A DNA stretch of 64,000 bases from Hymenobacter norwichensis DSM 15439 (GTDB lineage Bacteria; Bacteroidota; Bacteroidia; Cytophagales; Hymenobacteraceae). The notes under the pieces were generated by a model that saw nothing but the letters and a program-made list of their open reading frames with translations, was not told where the DNA came from and made no database searches. Position numbers and translations under genes: made by a program. Position 1 is the stretch's first letter. Each line of letters opens with the position of its first letter. The stretch lies in NCBI RefSeq assembly GCF_000420705.1, contig NZ_ATVL01000008.1, positions 887,718 through 951,717 of the forward strand, given 5' to 3'. Shown here piece after piece: positions 44,285 through 53,317 of this stretch.

Positions 44285-44364
44285 TTGAATTGTTGAATTG
44301 CTAAAGGGTTGGTTGTTCTCTGGAATTGTTGAACAACCAACCCTTTAGCAATTCAACAATTCAA
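44285..44364. repeat. 34-bp perfect inverted repeat between porZ and recO
   Basis: Arms at 44285-44318 and 44331-44364 are exact reverse complements over 34 nt with a 12-nt loop; the loop itself contains GAATTGTT, a word of the arms. It lies between two genes on the same strand and starts 4 nt from the recO start codon, so it would sequester the recO initiation region in the mRNA. Confidence 0.9.
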
Positions 44365-44373
44365 CTATGCCGC

Positions 44374-46737
44374 CTATTTCTCTACTACGGCAATCTTGCT
44401 GACGCAGCCGTTCTTGCCGTCCGCATCCGACGATAGCACCAGATACACCCCCGACTGCACTTTGCGGCCGTTGTAGTCGGCCAGGTTCCAGATGAGGCCG
44501 CCGCCGGTAGCCGTAGTTTGGTATACCAGCTTGCCCGTTACGTCGGTGATTTTGACGATGCCGTTGTTGGCCAGACCAGTTATGCCTACCTGCCCGTTAA
44601 AATTGGTTCGCACCGGATTCGGCGACACCTTAAAACAGTCTTTCGGTGTGCCTTCGGTTACGGTAGCAGCCCCCCGGTAAGAAACTACACCCGCCGAAGT
44701 AGCCACGAATACCTCCCCTGTTTTATCGTTCACGGCTAAGTCAATAATGCTGTTGGACGGCAGCGGGCTGTTGTCGGTGGTGAAGTGCAGCAAGCCCTCG
44801 TCGGCGTTTTCACTGAACAACCACAGGCCCCGGTCCGTCCCGAACCATTTGCGGTTGGCTCCGTCAACGGCCACGGCCCGCACTACATCCTCACCTAGGG
44901 CGAAGTAGTTTGCACCTTCACCACGCCGTACCACGGGCTTAGTGAAAGTTGGATTGCTGCCTTGCACAAACACTGCACCAGGGTCGTCCAGATAAGCTAT
45001 GCCTTTGCTGGTACCCACCCAAATAGCTCCCTTCCGATCTTTCGCTAAGGCATAAATGCTGTTGGAAGGCAGGCCATTGCTCTCGGTGAAGTAAACCGGC
45101 GCAGCCTTCGACACATCATCATAGGCAAAAAGGCCGATGCTGGCCGCTGGGGCTGGTTTACGGAACTGTGATACCCATACAGCACCAAAGTCATCTAAAA
45201 CCAGCCGGTTAAGATTATCAAGAACAGGGTAAGGAATGGTGCGCCAGGTATCGGTGCTTGGGGTCAGCACGTGCAGGCTAGTACCTGGCCGGTTGGTATG
45301 CCGTGTGGAAACCCATACGTCACCATTGGGTGCAGCTGCTACGTCCATAACCCTGGTAAATTGGGGGTTATCGGCATACTCGCTTATCAGCGGCACTCCA
45401 GGCATACCAGCAATGTATTGTTTGAACTCGCCGGGCCCGTTCCAGCGTAACAGACCGTCGCCGTAGCTACACACGTACAGCGTACCATCGGCGGTGCGTG
45501 TGCCCCGAATTAGGTCTTCCATATCGGGTAGCTGCGCGGTGGTAGGCAGGTTCTCTCGGGTGTAGTTGGTCCAGCGACCGTCTTTGTACTCGTAAAAGCC
45601 TTTCTTATTACCTCGCTCGTTGGAAGCCTCTTCATAACCGCCAGTGAATACATTCACGGTATTCGTACGGGCGTCGGCTAGCAGCCCAAACGCTGTGGCT
45701 TCCTGGGGTGCGTTGGCCACAAAGGCTTCAAAATTGCGGCGGTCAGTGGTTCGCAACAGCCCGCGCTGCCCATCGGCAATGTAGAAATTATTGTCTTGGT
45801 CGCGCAGTGCGGCTTGCGGATTGGGCGCGTTGGCGGCGGTAGTAAGCGGAGCTAGCGTGCTGCCCGTATTGGCCAGAATAGATACCGTTCGAGTATTACC
45901 AGTAACACTAGTAATCAATAGTCCTTCAGAAGAAGACGTCAAATTCAGGTAGAAATCGGCATAGACGGCAAATATTGGTTGCCAGACTGCCCCTGATACG
46001 TAGCGCTGCACATTGCTAAAGCTACGGCCTGCATACGCCTGCCCGTTGTGGGTAGCAAGGGTCCGATAAGTACCCCCCACAACAGCTGGGTCTAGAACCC
46101 AGCTACGGTAGTTGGCTTGGTCGGCGGTGAGGGGTGCCCGCAGAATGCCTTTGTCGGTAGCCAAAAACAGAAAGCCGCTGGCCACGGTAGTTGCGTAGGC
46201 GGTAATCTGCGCCCCCAGCGGCCCGATGTTGGAAAAGGTGTCGCGCACTTCCAGCTTGGTCATATCCAGCACCACCAAGCCAAAGTCGCAGGACAGATAA
46301 GCCAGCCGGCCGTTGAACGCTATATGGTTGATGGTTTTCGAGCCCGTCAGCTGCTTGCGCTTGATATCATTGATATTACGAATTCGGGTGCCATCGGTGC
46401 TCAACAGGTCGAGGTTGCCATCCCGATACGCCACCAATACCTGGTCGGTGGTAGCATCATAGGCGACCGTGCTTACGCTCACCCCATTAAGTCCGTCGCG
46501 GCGGGAAAGCAGCGTGGTGGTGGTAGTTTCCTTATCGAAGTAAAAGAAAGCATCTTCCGCCGCTACATAAATGCGCTTCCCGGTATCGGCCATTACCCGG
46601 GCACGGCTGTTGGGCAAGTGTAGTTGCCAGTCGCCGAAGCCAGCGGTACTCTGCGCCTGCGTGGCTACGGGAGCCAGCACCAGCAAACTCAGCAGAAATA
46701 CAACGGTAAGGCGTAACGTGGGTAGCAAACAAATCAT
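44374..46737 (-). CDS. porZ: Type IX secretion system protein PorZ-like, with sorting domain
   Basis: Cell-surface protein of the type IX secretion apparatus. 787 residues: signal peptide (about 1-29, ending TQAQ), two beta-propeller segments (about 35-680; repeats such as ALAKDRKGAIWVGTSKGIAYL) and a type A C-terminal sorting domain (about 700-787; KVSPNPVRTNFNG, GVYLVLSSDADGKNG). PorZ in Porphyromonas gingivalis helps attach anionic lipopolysaccharide to cargo. The assignment rests on architecture and the N-terminal FGDWQLHLPN start. Confidence 0.8.
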   Translation of the reverse strand: MICLLPTLRLTVVFLLSLLVLAPVATQAQSTAGFGDWQLHLPNSRARVMADTGKRIYVAAEDAFFYFDKETTTTTLLSRRDGLNGVSVSTVAYDATTDQVLVAYRDGNLDLLSTDGTRIRNINDIKRKQLTGSKTINHIAFNGRLAYLSCDFGLVVLDMTKLEVRDTFSNIGPLGAQITAYATTVASGFLFLATDKGILRAPLTADQANYRSWVLDPAVVGGTYRTLATHNGQAYAGRSFSNVQRYVSGAVWQPIFAVYADFYLNLTSSSEGLLITSVTGNTRTVSILANTGSTLAPLTTAANAPNPQAALRDQDNNFYIADGQRGLLRTTDRRNFEAFVANAPQEATAFGLLADARTNTVNVFTGGYEEASNERGNKKGFYEYKDGRWTNYTRENLPTTAQLPDMEDLIRGTRTADGTLYVCSYGDGLLRWNGPGEFKQYIAGMPGVPLISEYADNPQFTRVMDVAAAPNGDVWVSTRHTNRPGTSLHVLTPSTDTWRTIPYPVLDNLNRLVLDDFGAVWVSQFRKPAPAASIGLFAYDDVSKAAPVYFTESNGLPSNSIYALAKDRKGAIWVGTSKGIAYLDDPGAVFVQGSNPTFTKPVVRRGEGANYFALGEDVVRAVAVDGANRKWFGTDRGLWLFSENADEGLLHFTTDNSPLPSNSIIDLAVNDKTGEVFVATSAGVVSYRGAATVTEGTPKDCFKVSPNPVRTNFNGQVGITGLANNGIVKITDVTGKLVYQTTATGGGLIWNLADYNGRKVQSGVYLVLSSDADGKNGCVSKIAVVEK

Positions 46738-46798
46738 ATAGCGCAGGATAAGGAATACAGAAAGTCAACAGAAACCATTCAACGCCGAATAGTAGGAA

Positions 46799-47422
46799 TT
46801 AGTGCTTGCTTCGCTCGGTGGCTTCTAGGGCTGCTTTTTCCTGCATGCCGGCCAGAAAACAGGGCCGACAGCGCGCTTCATACGCGTCGGTTTCGCCGAG
46901 CAGAATCTTATCTTCGGAAGCCGCCATCCGGAACGAGTACGACGCAATTTCGCCGCAGCACACGCACACGGCATGCACTTTGGTTACGAATTCGGCCACG
47001 GCCATGAGGGCAGGCATGGGCCCAAATGGCTGGCCTTGAAAATCCATATCGAGGCCGGCTACGATGACGCGGGTGCCGCGGTTGGCCAACTGCACGCACA
47101 CATCAACTAGGCTCTCATCGAAAAACTGCGCTTCATCAATCCCCACTACATCGGAGCCAGCCGCCAGCAGCAGCATTTCCTGGGCCAGGGCTACCGGCGT
47201 CGAGCGGATGCTGTTGGCATTGTGCGACACCACATCCTCGACGTGGTAGCGGGTATCAAGAGCCGGCTTGAATATTTCCACCCGTTGCCGGGCAATTTTG
47301 GCGCGTTTGAGCCGGCGAATCAGCTCCTCGGTTTTTCCCGAGAACATCGAGCCGCACACCACTTCAATCCAGCCCCGGCGGGGTACGTCGCGGCCATGGC
47401 CGCCGCGGGGTTCTATGAACAC
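46799..47422 (-). CDS. tdk: Thymidine kinase
   Basis: Type II (zinc-containing) thymidine kinase of nucleotide salvage. 207 residues. Walker [15 protein letters not shown] (about 24-37), catalytic Glu region [27 protein letters not shown], and a zinc ribbon with CVCC (about 152-155) and CRPC. An unusual N-terminal extension ([17 protein letters not shown]) precedes the core. The 181-nt gap upstream holds GAGTGA-type direct repeats (47428-47462). Confidence 0.95.
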   Translation of the reverse strand: MFIEPRGGHGRDVPRRGWIEVVCGSMFSGKTEELIRRLKRAKIARQRVEIFKPALDTRYHVEDVVSHNANSIRSTPVALAQEMLLLAAGSDVVGIDEAQFFDESLVDVCVQLANRGTRVIVAGLDMDFQGQPFGPMPALMAVAEFVTKVHAVCVCCGEIASYSFRMAASEDKILLGETDAYEARCRPCFLAGMQEKAALEATERSKH

Positions 47423-47603
47423 GTGAGTGAAAAGTAACTGAGTGACGGAGTGACTGAGTAAGTTGTTTGGGCACGCTTTTTAGCTCACCCAAGCCTCAGC
47501 TTTGACAGCCCAAATTACAACTTTACCTCCGGAAGCTGCTACGGTTTTGTTGGCAAACCTCATCCGCACTGCCTTATCAATCAGACCCTCAGTTGTTCAG
47601 CTA

Positions 47604-47924
47604 TTACTTAGTGTATTGCACGTGTGGCAGCTTAGTGGCTTCTGGCACGCGGCCAGTTACAGTGCCTTCGGGCAGGCGAGCCTGGCAGGTAAGGCGCTCA
47701 TTGGCTTGGAGGCGGCCAGCGGCTTGGTAGCGCAATTCGGCCGCAGTAAGCGGCGTTAGAGCATCGGCGCCGCTTACCACTATCAGGCGGCAGGTGGTGC
47801 ACCGGCCTTTGGCCCCGCAGGCGTGCATCCAGTCGTGGGCGGCGGCTTGCAGGGCAGCCAGTAGGGTGCTGCCGGCGGGTACGGGCACGGTAGCAGGCAG
47901 GTTTTGCACGGTGAGCGTAGGCAT
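47604..47924 (-). CDS. [2Fe-2S] ferredoxin
   Basis: Small electron carrier of 106 residues with a beta-grasp fold. Cluster ligands: C36, C42, C45 (HACGAKGRCTTC, a Cx5Cx2C spacing of the adrenodoxin type) and C80 (LTCQARL). The redox partner is unknown. The opposite-strand ORF at 47502 is its shadow. Confidence 0.9.
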   Translation of the reverse strand: MPTLTVQNLPATVPVPAGSTLLAALQAAAHDWMHACGAKGRCTTCRLIVVSGADALTPLTAAELRYQAAGRLQANERLTCQARLPEGTVTGRVPEATKLPHVQYTK

Positions 47925-47959
47925 TTTCCTTAACTTTCAGGCCCGAATATGGCTTTCCG

Positions 47960-49120
47960 ATGAACGACAAAGATAGCACGACCCTCCGTGAACAATACGG
48001 CCGCAAGTTGGCCGCCCTCCTCTGCGACCAGCATTTTGGAGCTCGCCCCACGGCCACCCTCGATGGGCCGGCCGTGCTCCGCTTTACGCCTATCCGGCAA
48101 GTAAACCTGTTTGTGGTGCAGCAGCTGCTGGCCCAATGGACCCAGGAAATGGCGCGGCTGCGCAGCCCATATTTTGATTTTGAGGCCGAAGATGTACGGA
48201 CGGCCCTCACACAGTTTATGAACGTATTGTCGCGCCGCATCAAGCTGAGCCGCAGTGCCTTCGAGCCGCTACTGTCTCGCGCCGTTGCCGACACGCTGGC
48301 CGCAGCTCAAGACCCAGTAGGCACCTTGGAGGCGAAGCTGGTGAATGGCCAGTCCACCGCCACTAGCGCCCAGCTGCGTGACGCCCTGCGCTACCTCGAT
48401 ATCAACAAGCCACTGTACCAAGGCTTTCTGGACACACTGCCAACAGATGCGGCTCCGCTGGAGCGTAATACGTTGGTTCAGCAGTTCCAACAGCATCTAG
48501 CCGCCAACGCGGCACTACAACAGCCGCTGAACAATTTGATAACCGAGTTCAATGCGCTGCTGCCGCTACAAGAAACCGACTTGCAGCCCACTGGTATAGC
48601 AGCGCCTACGCCCACCGAGCCAGCTCAGGTCCAGGCAGCGCCAATGCCCGTTGCGGCGCCCGCTCAAACGCCACTCCCCCCTACTCCGGCGCCCCCTAAA
48701 CCCGTTGCTCCAGCTGAGTCTGCACCGGAAGTGAAACCCGCTGCCGTTGCTTCCGAGAAGTTGAACGCCGATGCAGTAGTGCCGCTGTACCAGAAGCTGA
48801 AAGCCAGCCAGCCGGGCGGCCAGACATTAAGCGAAACCCTGCGCCCCGAGCGGCCAGTAGGCACGCTAGCAGAGCAGGCCCCCAAAGTGGAAACCTTGCG
48901 CGAGGCTATTTCCATCAATCAGCGCTTCAGCTTCATAAACGAGCTATTTGAGGGCGAAAACATGGTATACCACGCGGCCATCCAGCACCTTGACACCTTG
49001 TCCGATGCCGAATCGGCGAAGCGCTACGTGAGTGAGCAGTTAGCCAGCAAGCACGACTGGTCGCGCAAGGAAGAGCATGTCAATAAGCTTCTCAAGCTGA
49101 TTGACCGGAAGTTTGCGTGA
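47960..49120 (+). CDS. Conserved-looking protein of unknown function
   Basis: 386 residues; not recognised. N-terminal helical domain (about 1-210) rich in Leu and Gln, a Pro/Ala/Thr-rich linker (about 220-270, AAPTPTEPAQVQAAPMPV-like), and a C-terminal helical domain (about 290-386) with INQRFSFINELFEGEN and LKLIDRKFA. No signal peptide or membrane helix, so cytoplasmic. A linker of this kind suggests a scaffold or adaptor. Divergent from the ferredoxin gene, 36 nt apart. Confidence 0.82.
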   Translation: MNDKDSTTLREQYGRKLAALLCDQHFGARPTATLDGPAVLRFTPIRQVNLFVVQQLLAQWTQEMARLRSPYFDFEAEDVRTALTQFMNVLSRRIKLSRSAFEPLLSRAVADTLAAAQDPVGTLEAKLVNGQSTATSAQLRDALRYLDINKPLYQGFLDTLPTDAAPLERNTLVQQFQQHLAANAALQQPLNNLITEFNALLPLQETDLQPTGIAAPTPTEPAQVQAAPMPVAAPAQTPLPPTPAPPKPVAPAESAPEVKPAAVASEKLNADAVVPLYQKLKASQPGGQTLSETLRPERPVGTLAEQAPKVETLREAISINQRFSFINELFEGENMVYHAAIQHLDTLSDAESAKRYVSEQLASKHDWSRKEEHVNKLLKLIDRKFA

Positions 49121-49159
49121 TTTGATGGCTGATTATTGAATTGCTGATTGTTAGCGCTA

Positions 49160-50275
49160 ATGTCTGCGGATAGATTTCATTCAACGGCGGGCAGCAACGC
49201 AACCAGCAGCCATCGGCCAATGGCTACAACTCGTAAAGCACGGTGGCGCGAATGGGTGTTGGTGTACCTGCTAGCGCTGGGTGTGCTGGCGGGCCCAGCC
49301 TACACTATGTATGTGCACTACGATTTCTCCCATTCTCTCGATACCCGTAGCTACCTACGCATGGCACGGGGCGAGTTTAAGGGCGTGAGCGTGACGCGCC
49401 GCTACCGGGTGCTGGTGCCCGCCGCCGCTGGCGCGCTGGCTTGGCCTTTGGAGCAGGTGTATGCCCGCATTTGGCCCCAGCGCGCCGCTACCGACTGGCC
49501 GCTTCGGCTGGCATTTTACATACTAAACACCCTGCTAATGGCCGGCACGGGGCTAATACTCTACGAAACCTGCCGCCTGTTTGGCGCGGCGCCAGCAGCC
49601 GCAGCTTTGGCGGTAGTAGCCGTTCTGTGCAGCCGCTGGGCCGTGTATATCACCGGCTTACCGCTGGTAGATAGTTTGTACATGTTGATTTTTGCGCTGG
49701 CTTTTTACGCAACTCGTAGCGGCTCGAAGGGGGCGTTGGTAGCGGTATTGGTGCTGGGGTTTTTGGCCAAGGAGTCGTTTGTGTTTCTGGTGCCGTGGCT
49801 GCTGCTGTTTGGCCGCCGGGCGCTAGGCTGGCCGGCGCAGCTGGCTTGGCTGGCGGTGGGTACCGCACTGGCGTTTGCAGTCCGGCACTGGATTGACAGC
49901 CGCATTGGGGCGCCGCCTACCGAGAGCGTACAGAACGCGCTGAACCACTTTGAAAACGTAACCTACTCGTTGCGCCGTCTACTTTCGGTCAAGGGAATCG
50001 GCGAGATATTCAGCGTCTTTGGTTTTTTCTGGCTGTTGCTACCCTTAGGACTTCGCGGCGGCGCGGCACAACGGGCGCAATGGCTCATTCCGCTGGGGTG
50101 GTCGGGCGTGCTCTTTACTGGTGTGGTGCTGGCGCACATGTTTCTTTCCGGCGACCTGGGCCGCATGGGCTATTTAGCGGCCCCAGTTTTTGCGGTGGTG
50201 TTTGCCCTGATTCTCACCCAACAGCTCAATCCCCAGAAACACCCAGCCACCAACAGCCAGCAGGCTGCTCACTGA
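49160..50275 (+). CDS. Polytopic membrane protein, possible GT-C-type glycosyltransferase
   Basis: About 372 residues from the ATG at 49160 (the TTG at 49148 and ATG at 49220 are alternatives). About nine to ten hydrophobic helices. The first periplasmic loop reads YDFSHSLDTRSYLRMARG, an acidic-aromatic loop after helix 1 of the type that holds the catalytic Asp in GT-C glycosyltransferases; this is a weak inference. It converges with and overlaps by 7 nt the next membrane-protein gene. Confidence 0.72.
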   Translation: MSADRFHSTAGSNATSSHRPMATTRKARWREWVLVYLLALGVLAGPAYTMYVHYDFSHSLDTRSYLRMARGEFKGVSVTRRYRVLVPAAAGALAWPLEQVYARIWPQRAATDWPLRLAFYILNTLLMAGTGLILYETCRLFGAAPAAAALAVVAVLCSRWAVYITGLPLVDSLYMLIFALAFYATRSGSKGALVAVLVLGFLAKESFVFLVPWLLLFGRRALGWPAQLAWLAVGTALAFAVRHWIDSRIGAPPTESVQNALNHFENVTYSLRRLLSVKGIGEIFSVFGFFWLLLPLGLRGGAAQRAQWLIPLGWSGVLFTGVVLAHMFLSGDLGRMGYLAAPVFAVVFALILTQQLNPQKHPATNSQQAAH

Positions 50276-51843
50276 ATTTCAGTGAGGTAAACGGGCCCAA
50301 AAGAGGTGGCAAACGAATCGAGGCGGGCGAGGTGGTAACCGGCCAGTAACGGCAGCTGCGCTTCGTCGCCGCCCTGGGTGAGGCGGGCCCGGTCGAGGAG
50401 GTGGGGGCCGCCCAGAACGTTGGTATAAACGCGTTGCCCAGCCGCGCGCCGTGCGGCCAGCCACGCCCGAAACTGTGCTGGCGACTGACCTGGCCGCCGG
50501 ACTAGCAAGGCTGGGGGGGGCAGGATATTGGGTGGTCCAACTGGTTGTCCCGTGCGGTAGTGTAGTTGGTTGAGCACCAGATTTGGGTCGGAAAGCAGCC
50601 ACCACGCGGCCGGCTCCCGTTCGATGCGGGCCAGTAACGGGGCAGTATTGGTGAAGCGGAGCCCGTGAGCCGGCAGCAACCCAAACGTCAGGTTCCAGAC
50701 CAGCAACAACGCCCCTACCCACGGCAACACCGCCCGTAGCGACGGCTGCCCAATCAGCAACAAAGCCAGCAAGGCTGGCAGCATCACCATAAACTCAGCA
50801 TTGCCCTCGGCCCATACCGCGCAACTTAGTTGTAACACCAGCACCAGCCAGTGCGTCCGCTGGAAAGGGCGCTGCGTTGCTGGCTGCTTTGCTGCTTCTG
50901 TAAGCGTAGCGTGGGTGAAGACTGCCTTTTGTCGCGCCTTCCACCCCCGGAACGCGGCGTACGCCATTATTCCCGCACTCAGCAACCCAACACCAATCAG
51001 TGCCGTCCAGCGTTGCAACAGCGCCCATGTGGAACCGTGCAACTGTCCAAAGGTGCGTACCAGATTAATGGTTGTAAGCAGCAGCGTATGGCCCGACGGT
51101 GCTGCACCCGCGTGACCGGCATATAAATCATGGAACACGAACCGCCAGAAGGCGGTGAAAGTGAAGGGCAGGTGCCAGGAGGGCAAAGCGGCAGCGTAAG
51201 CCACCGGCACTACCAGTGCCGGCAACATGTAAAGGCCCGCCTTGCGCCACCAAGCTTGTTTGCCACTAAGCACGATGCCTACTAGCAGTGCCAGCCACCA
51301 GCCCGCGTGAATTTGGTGGAATAAGGCCGCCCCAGCAGCCCAACTACCAGCCGCTAACCAACGTGCGTTGCCACCTTCTGTAACAGCTCGCCACCAACTG
51401 CGGCTCGCCAGCAACGACAGCAGCAGTGGCAGCATGTAGGTTTCGTTTTCGGTGGCGAAACGCAGCATCCCGAAACTACTGCCCACTACCACCAACCAAC
51501 CTGCTACCGGCACAACAGGCCCACCTACGCGGCGCAGCAAATCGCGCAGTACCAGCAAGCAGCCGCCAAAGGCCAGCGCATTCATGGCTTTCAAAGCAGC
51601 CAGCGCATCAATTGTACTAGGCAGCAAGTTCCACCATACCCAACCGGCAGCATTGTAAAGCAAGTGGTGGGGCTGAAACAGCTCGTGTGCGTGCCGAACA
51701 CAGGCCGCGTAATACCAAGCATCGGGGGTGGAATTACGAGTCGGCAGCAGCAGGCACAAACCCGTTAGGAGCCCCACTACCAGCCACTCCGCAAGCCGGA
51801 CGCGGGCTATAGATTGAGTGGTACCGGCGGGAGCAACAAGCAC
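50269..51843 (-). CDS. Polytopic membrane protein, possible GT-C-type glycosyltransferase
   Basis: 524 residues; about ten to twelve hydrophobic helices and a soluble C-terminal domain (about 400-524). After helix 1 the loop NSTPDAWYYAACVRHA again has an Asp and aromatic residues as in protein- or lipid-mannosyltransferases. The start is open to 51843; no Shine-Dalgarno. It overlaps the 49160 gene by 7 nt at their 3' ends; the two similar-type membrane proteins point to a joint role, perhaps in surface sugar addition. Confidence 0.72.
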   Translation of the reverse strand: MLVAPAGTTQSIARVRLAEWLVVGLLTGLCLLLPTRNSTPDAWYYAACVRHAHELFQPHHLLYNAAGWVWWNLLPSTIDALAALKAMNALAFGGCLLVLRDLLRRVGGPVVPVAGWLVVVGSSFGMLRFATENETYMLPLLLSLLASRSWWRAVTEGGNARWLAAGSWAAGAALFHQIHAGWWLALLVGIVLSGKQAWWRKAGLYMLPALVVPVAYAAALPSWHLPFTFTAFWRFVFHDLYAGHAGAAPSGHTLLLTTINLVRTFGQLHGSTWALLQRWTALIGVGLLSAGIMAYAAFRGWKARQKAVFTHATLTEAAKQPATQRPFQRTHWLVLVLQLSCAVWAEGNAEFMVMLPALLALLLIGQPSLRAVLPWVGALLLVWNLTFGLLPAHGLRFTNTAPLLARIEREPAAWWLLSDPNLVLNQLHYRTGQPVGPPNILPPPALLVRRPGQSPAQFRAWLAARRAAGQRVYTNVLGGPHLLDRARLTQGGDEAQLPLLAGYHLARLDSFATSFGPVYLTEIQ

Positions 51844-51900
51844 AAGAAGACGAGGTTAAAGGCCGTGCGGTATATGCTCCTGCTTGGCCATAGGGAGGTT

Positions 51901-53202
51901 TTACCGCTCTAGGTCTTGCTTGCGGTAGGCATCAATGCCCAGCAAAATAAACAGGAGCGTAGTAAACGACCACAAGGAGGAACCACCGTAGCTGAAAAAC
52001 GGCAGTGGAATTCCTACTACCGGCGCCAGTCCAATCGTCATACCAATATTCACGGCGAAGTGGAAGAACATGATGCTGGCTACGCAGTAGCCGTAGGTGC
52101 GCCCAAATACCGATTTCTGCCGCTCTGCCACATACAGAATCCGCCAGAGCAGCACAATAAACAGGATAATGACAGTAGTGCAGCCCAGCCACCCCCACTC
52201 TTCGCCAATAGTGCAGAAGATGAAGTCGGTGCTTTGCGCAGGCACAAAGTCGAACTTGGTTTGCGTGCCTTGCAGAAAGCCTTTCCCATCAAAGCCGCCC
52301 GAGCCAATAGCAATTTTGCTTTGCGTGACGTTCCAGCCTACGCCTAGTGGGTCGGCCGAGGGGTTGATGAGTACCTCGATGCGCTTGCGCTGGTGGGGTT
52401 GCAGTACGTTGTTGAAGAAGAAATCAACCCCAAACACCATTCCAATGACTACAGCCCACACACTCAAAGAAAGCGGCAAATGGTGGCGTAGCGCTTTGCG
52501 GTTGAATAGAAAAACCAACCCCAGCACAACAGTAAAGGCCACAACTAGCCACAACTTGGGTACCAGCAGCGCCAGAATCAAAATGATGGCCGCCGCCGCC
52601 ATAATCACCAGAATTAGCGGCGACATACCTTCCCGAAAGTAGGCCAACAGAAAGGCGGCAAATACCAACGCCTGGCCAGTTTCGTTGGCGGCCAAGATGA
52701 GCACTGGCGGCAACAGCGTAAGGCCAGCCAGCACGGCTTGGTCGCGGAAATTCTGTTGGCGCAGATTGATGCCAGCCATAAAGCGCGACACAGCCAGTGC
52801 CGTCACGAATTTGGCAAATTCGGCGGGCTGTAGCCGCATCGGCCCCAGTTCCAGCCACGAACGTGACCCGCCAATAGGGCGCGCAATAAACGGTGTGATG
52901 ATGAGTAGCACAATCATGCCGCCGTAGAGCGCAAATGCAAACGTGTCGTAGGCCTTGTAGTCGATAACCACCAGCACTACAATCAGCACAATGGCCGTAC
53001 CAATCCACAAAATCTGCTTGAACCAGTCGTAAGCCATCAACTCCTGAAAGCTGAGGTTGCCGAACAGGCTGCCCGTGCTGGGCATGTCGGGCGAGTAGCT
53101 GGCCGCGTACACGCTCACCCAGCCCAGCCCTACCATCAGCAGGTAGATAAGCACAGTAACCCAATCAAGGCTACGATTATGACGAGCGGGAGCAGTAGGC
53201 AT
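51901..53202 (-). CDS. rodA: Rod-shape SEDS glycosyltransferase RodA
   Basis: Peptidoglycan polymerase of the elongasome, working with PBP2. 433 residues, ten helices. SEDS features: FIARPIGGSRSWLELGPMRLQPAEFAKF with the SW/QPAE segment, SADPLGVGWNVTQSKIAIGSGG, and FSYGGSSLW. It is last in the minus-strand purH-mreB-mreC-mreD-mrdA-rodA order. A family A repeat lies between it and mrdA. Confidence 0.96.
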   Translation of the reverse strand: MPTAPARHNRSLDWVTVLIYLLMVGLGWVSVYAASYSPDMPSTGSLFGNLSFQELMAYDWFKQILWIGTAIVLIVVLVVIDYKAYDTFAFALYGGMIVLLIITPFIARPIGGSRSWLELGPMRLQPAEFAKFVTALAVSRFMAGINLRQQNFRDQAVLAGLTLLPPVLILAANETGQALVFAAFLLAYFREGMSPLILVIMAAAAIILILALLVPKLWLVVAFTVVLGLVFLFNRKALRHHLPLSLSVWAVVIGMVFGVDFFFNNVLQPHQRKRIEVLINPSADPLGVGWNVTQSKIAIGSGGFDGKGFLQGTQTKFDFVPAQSTDFIFCTIGEEWGWLGCTTVIILFIVLLWRILYVAERQKSVFGRTYGYCVASIMFFHFAVNIGMTIGLAPVVGIPLPFFSYGGSSLWSFTTLLFILLGIDAYRKQDLER

Positions 53203-53221
53203 GTTGTAGGCAAGGGCCGTC

Positions 53222-53312
53222 TGTCATGCTGAGCTTGTTGAAGCATCTCTCCCGCTAAAGTAACTTTGAATTACCACTACGATAGAGATGCTTCGACAAG
53301 CTCAGCATGACG
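53222..53312. repeat. Dispersed palindromic repeat, family A, copy 4 (mrdA-rodA gap)
   Basis: TGTCATGCTGAGCTTGTTG ... GAAGCATCTCTC at the left and GAGATGCTTCGACAAGC ... TCAGCATGACG at the right pair as an inverted repeat with a unique loop. It is the CATGCTGAGC subtype of the family. Confidence 0.9.
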
Positions 53313-53317
53313 TTCTA

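Noticed and set aside
47502..47759. 85-codon plus-strand frame opposite the ferredoxin gene
   Set aside because: Antisense to a ferredoxin with full cluster ligands; no independent support.
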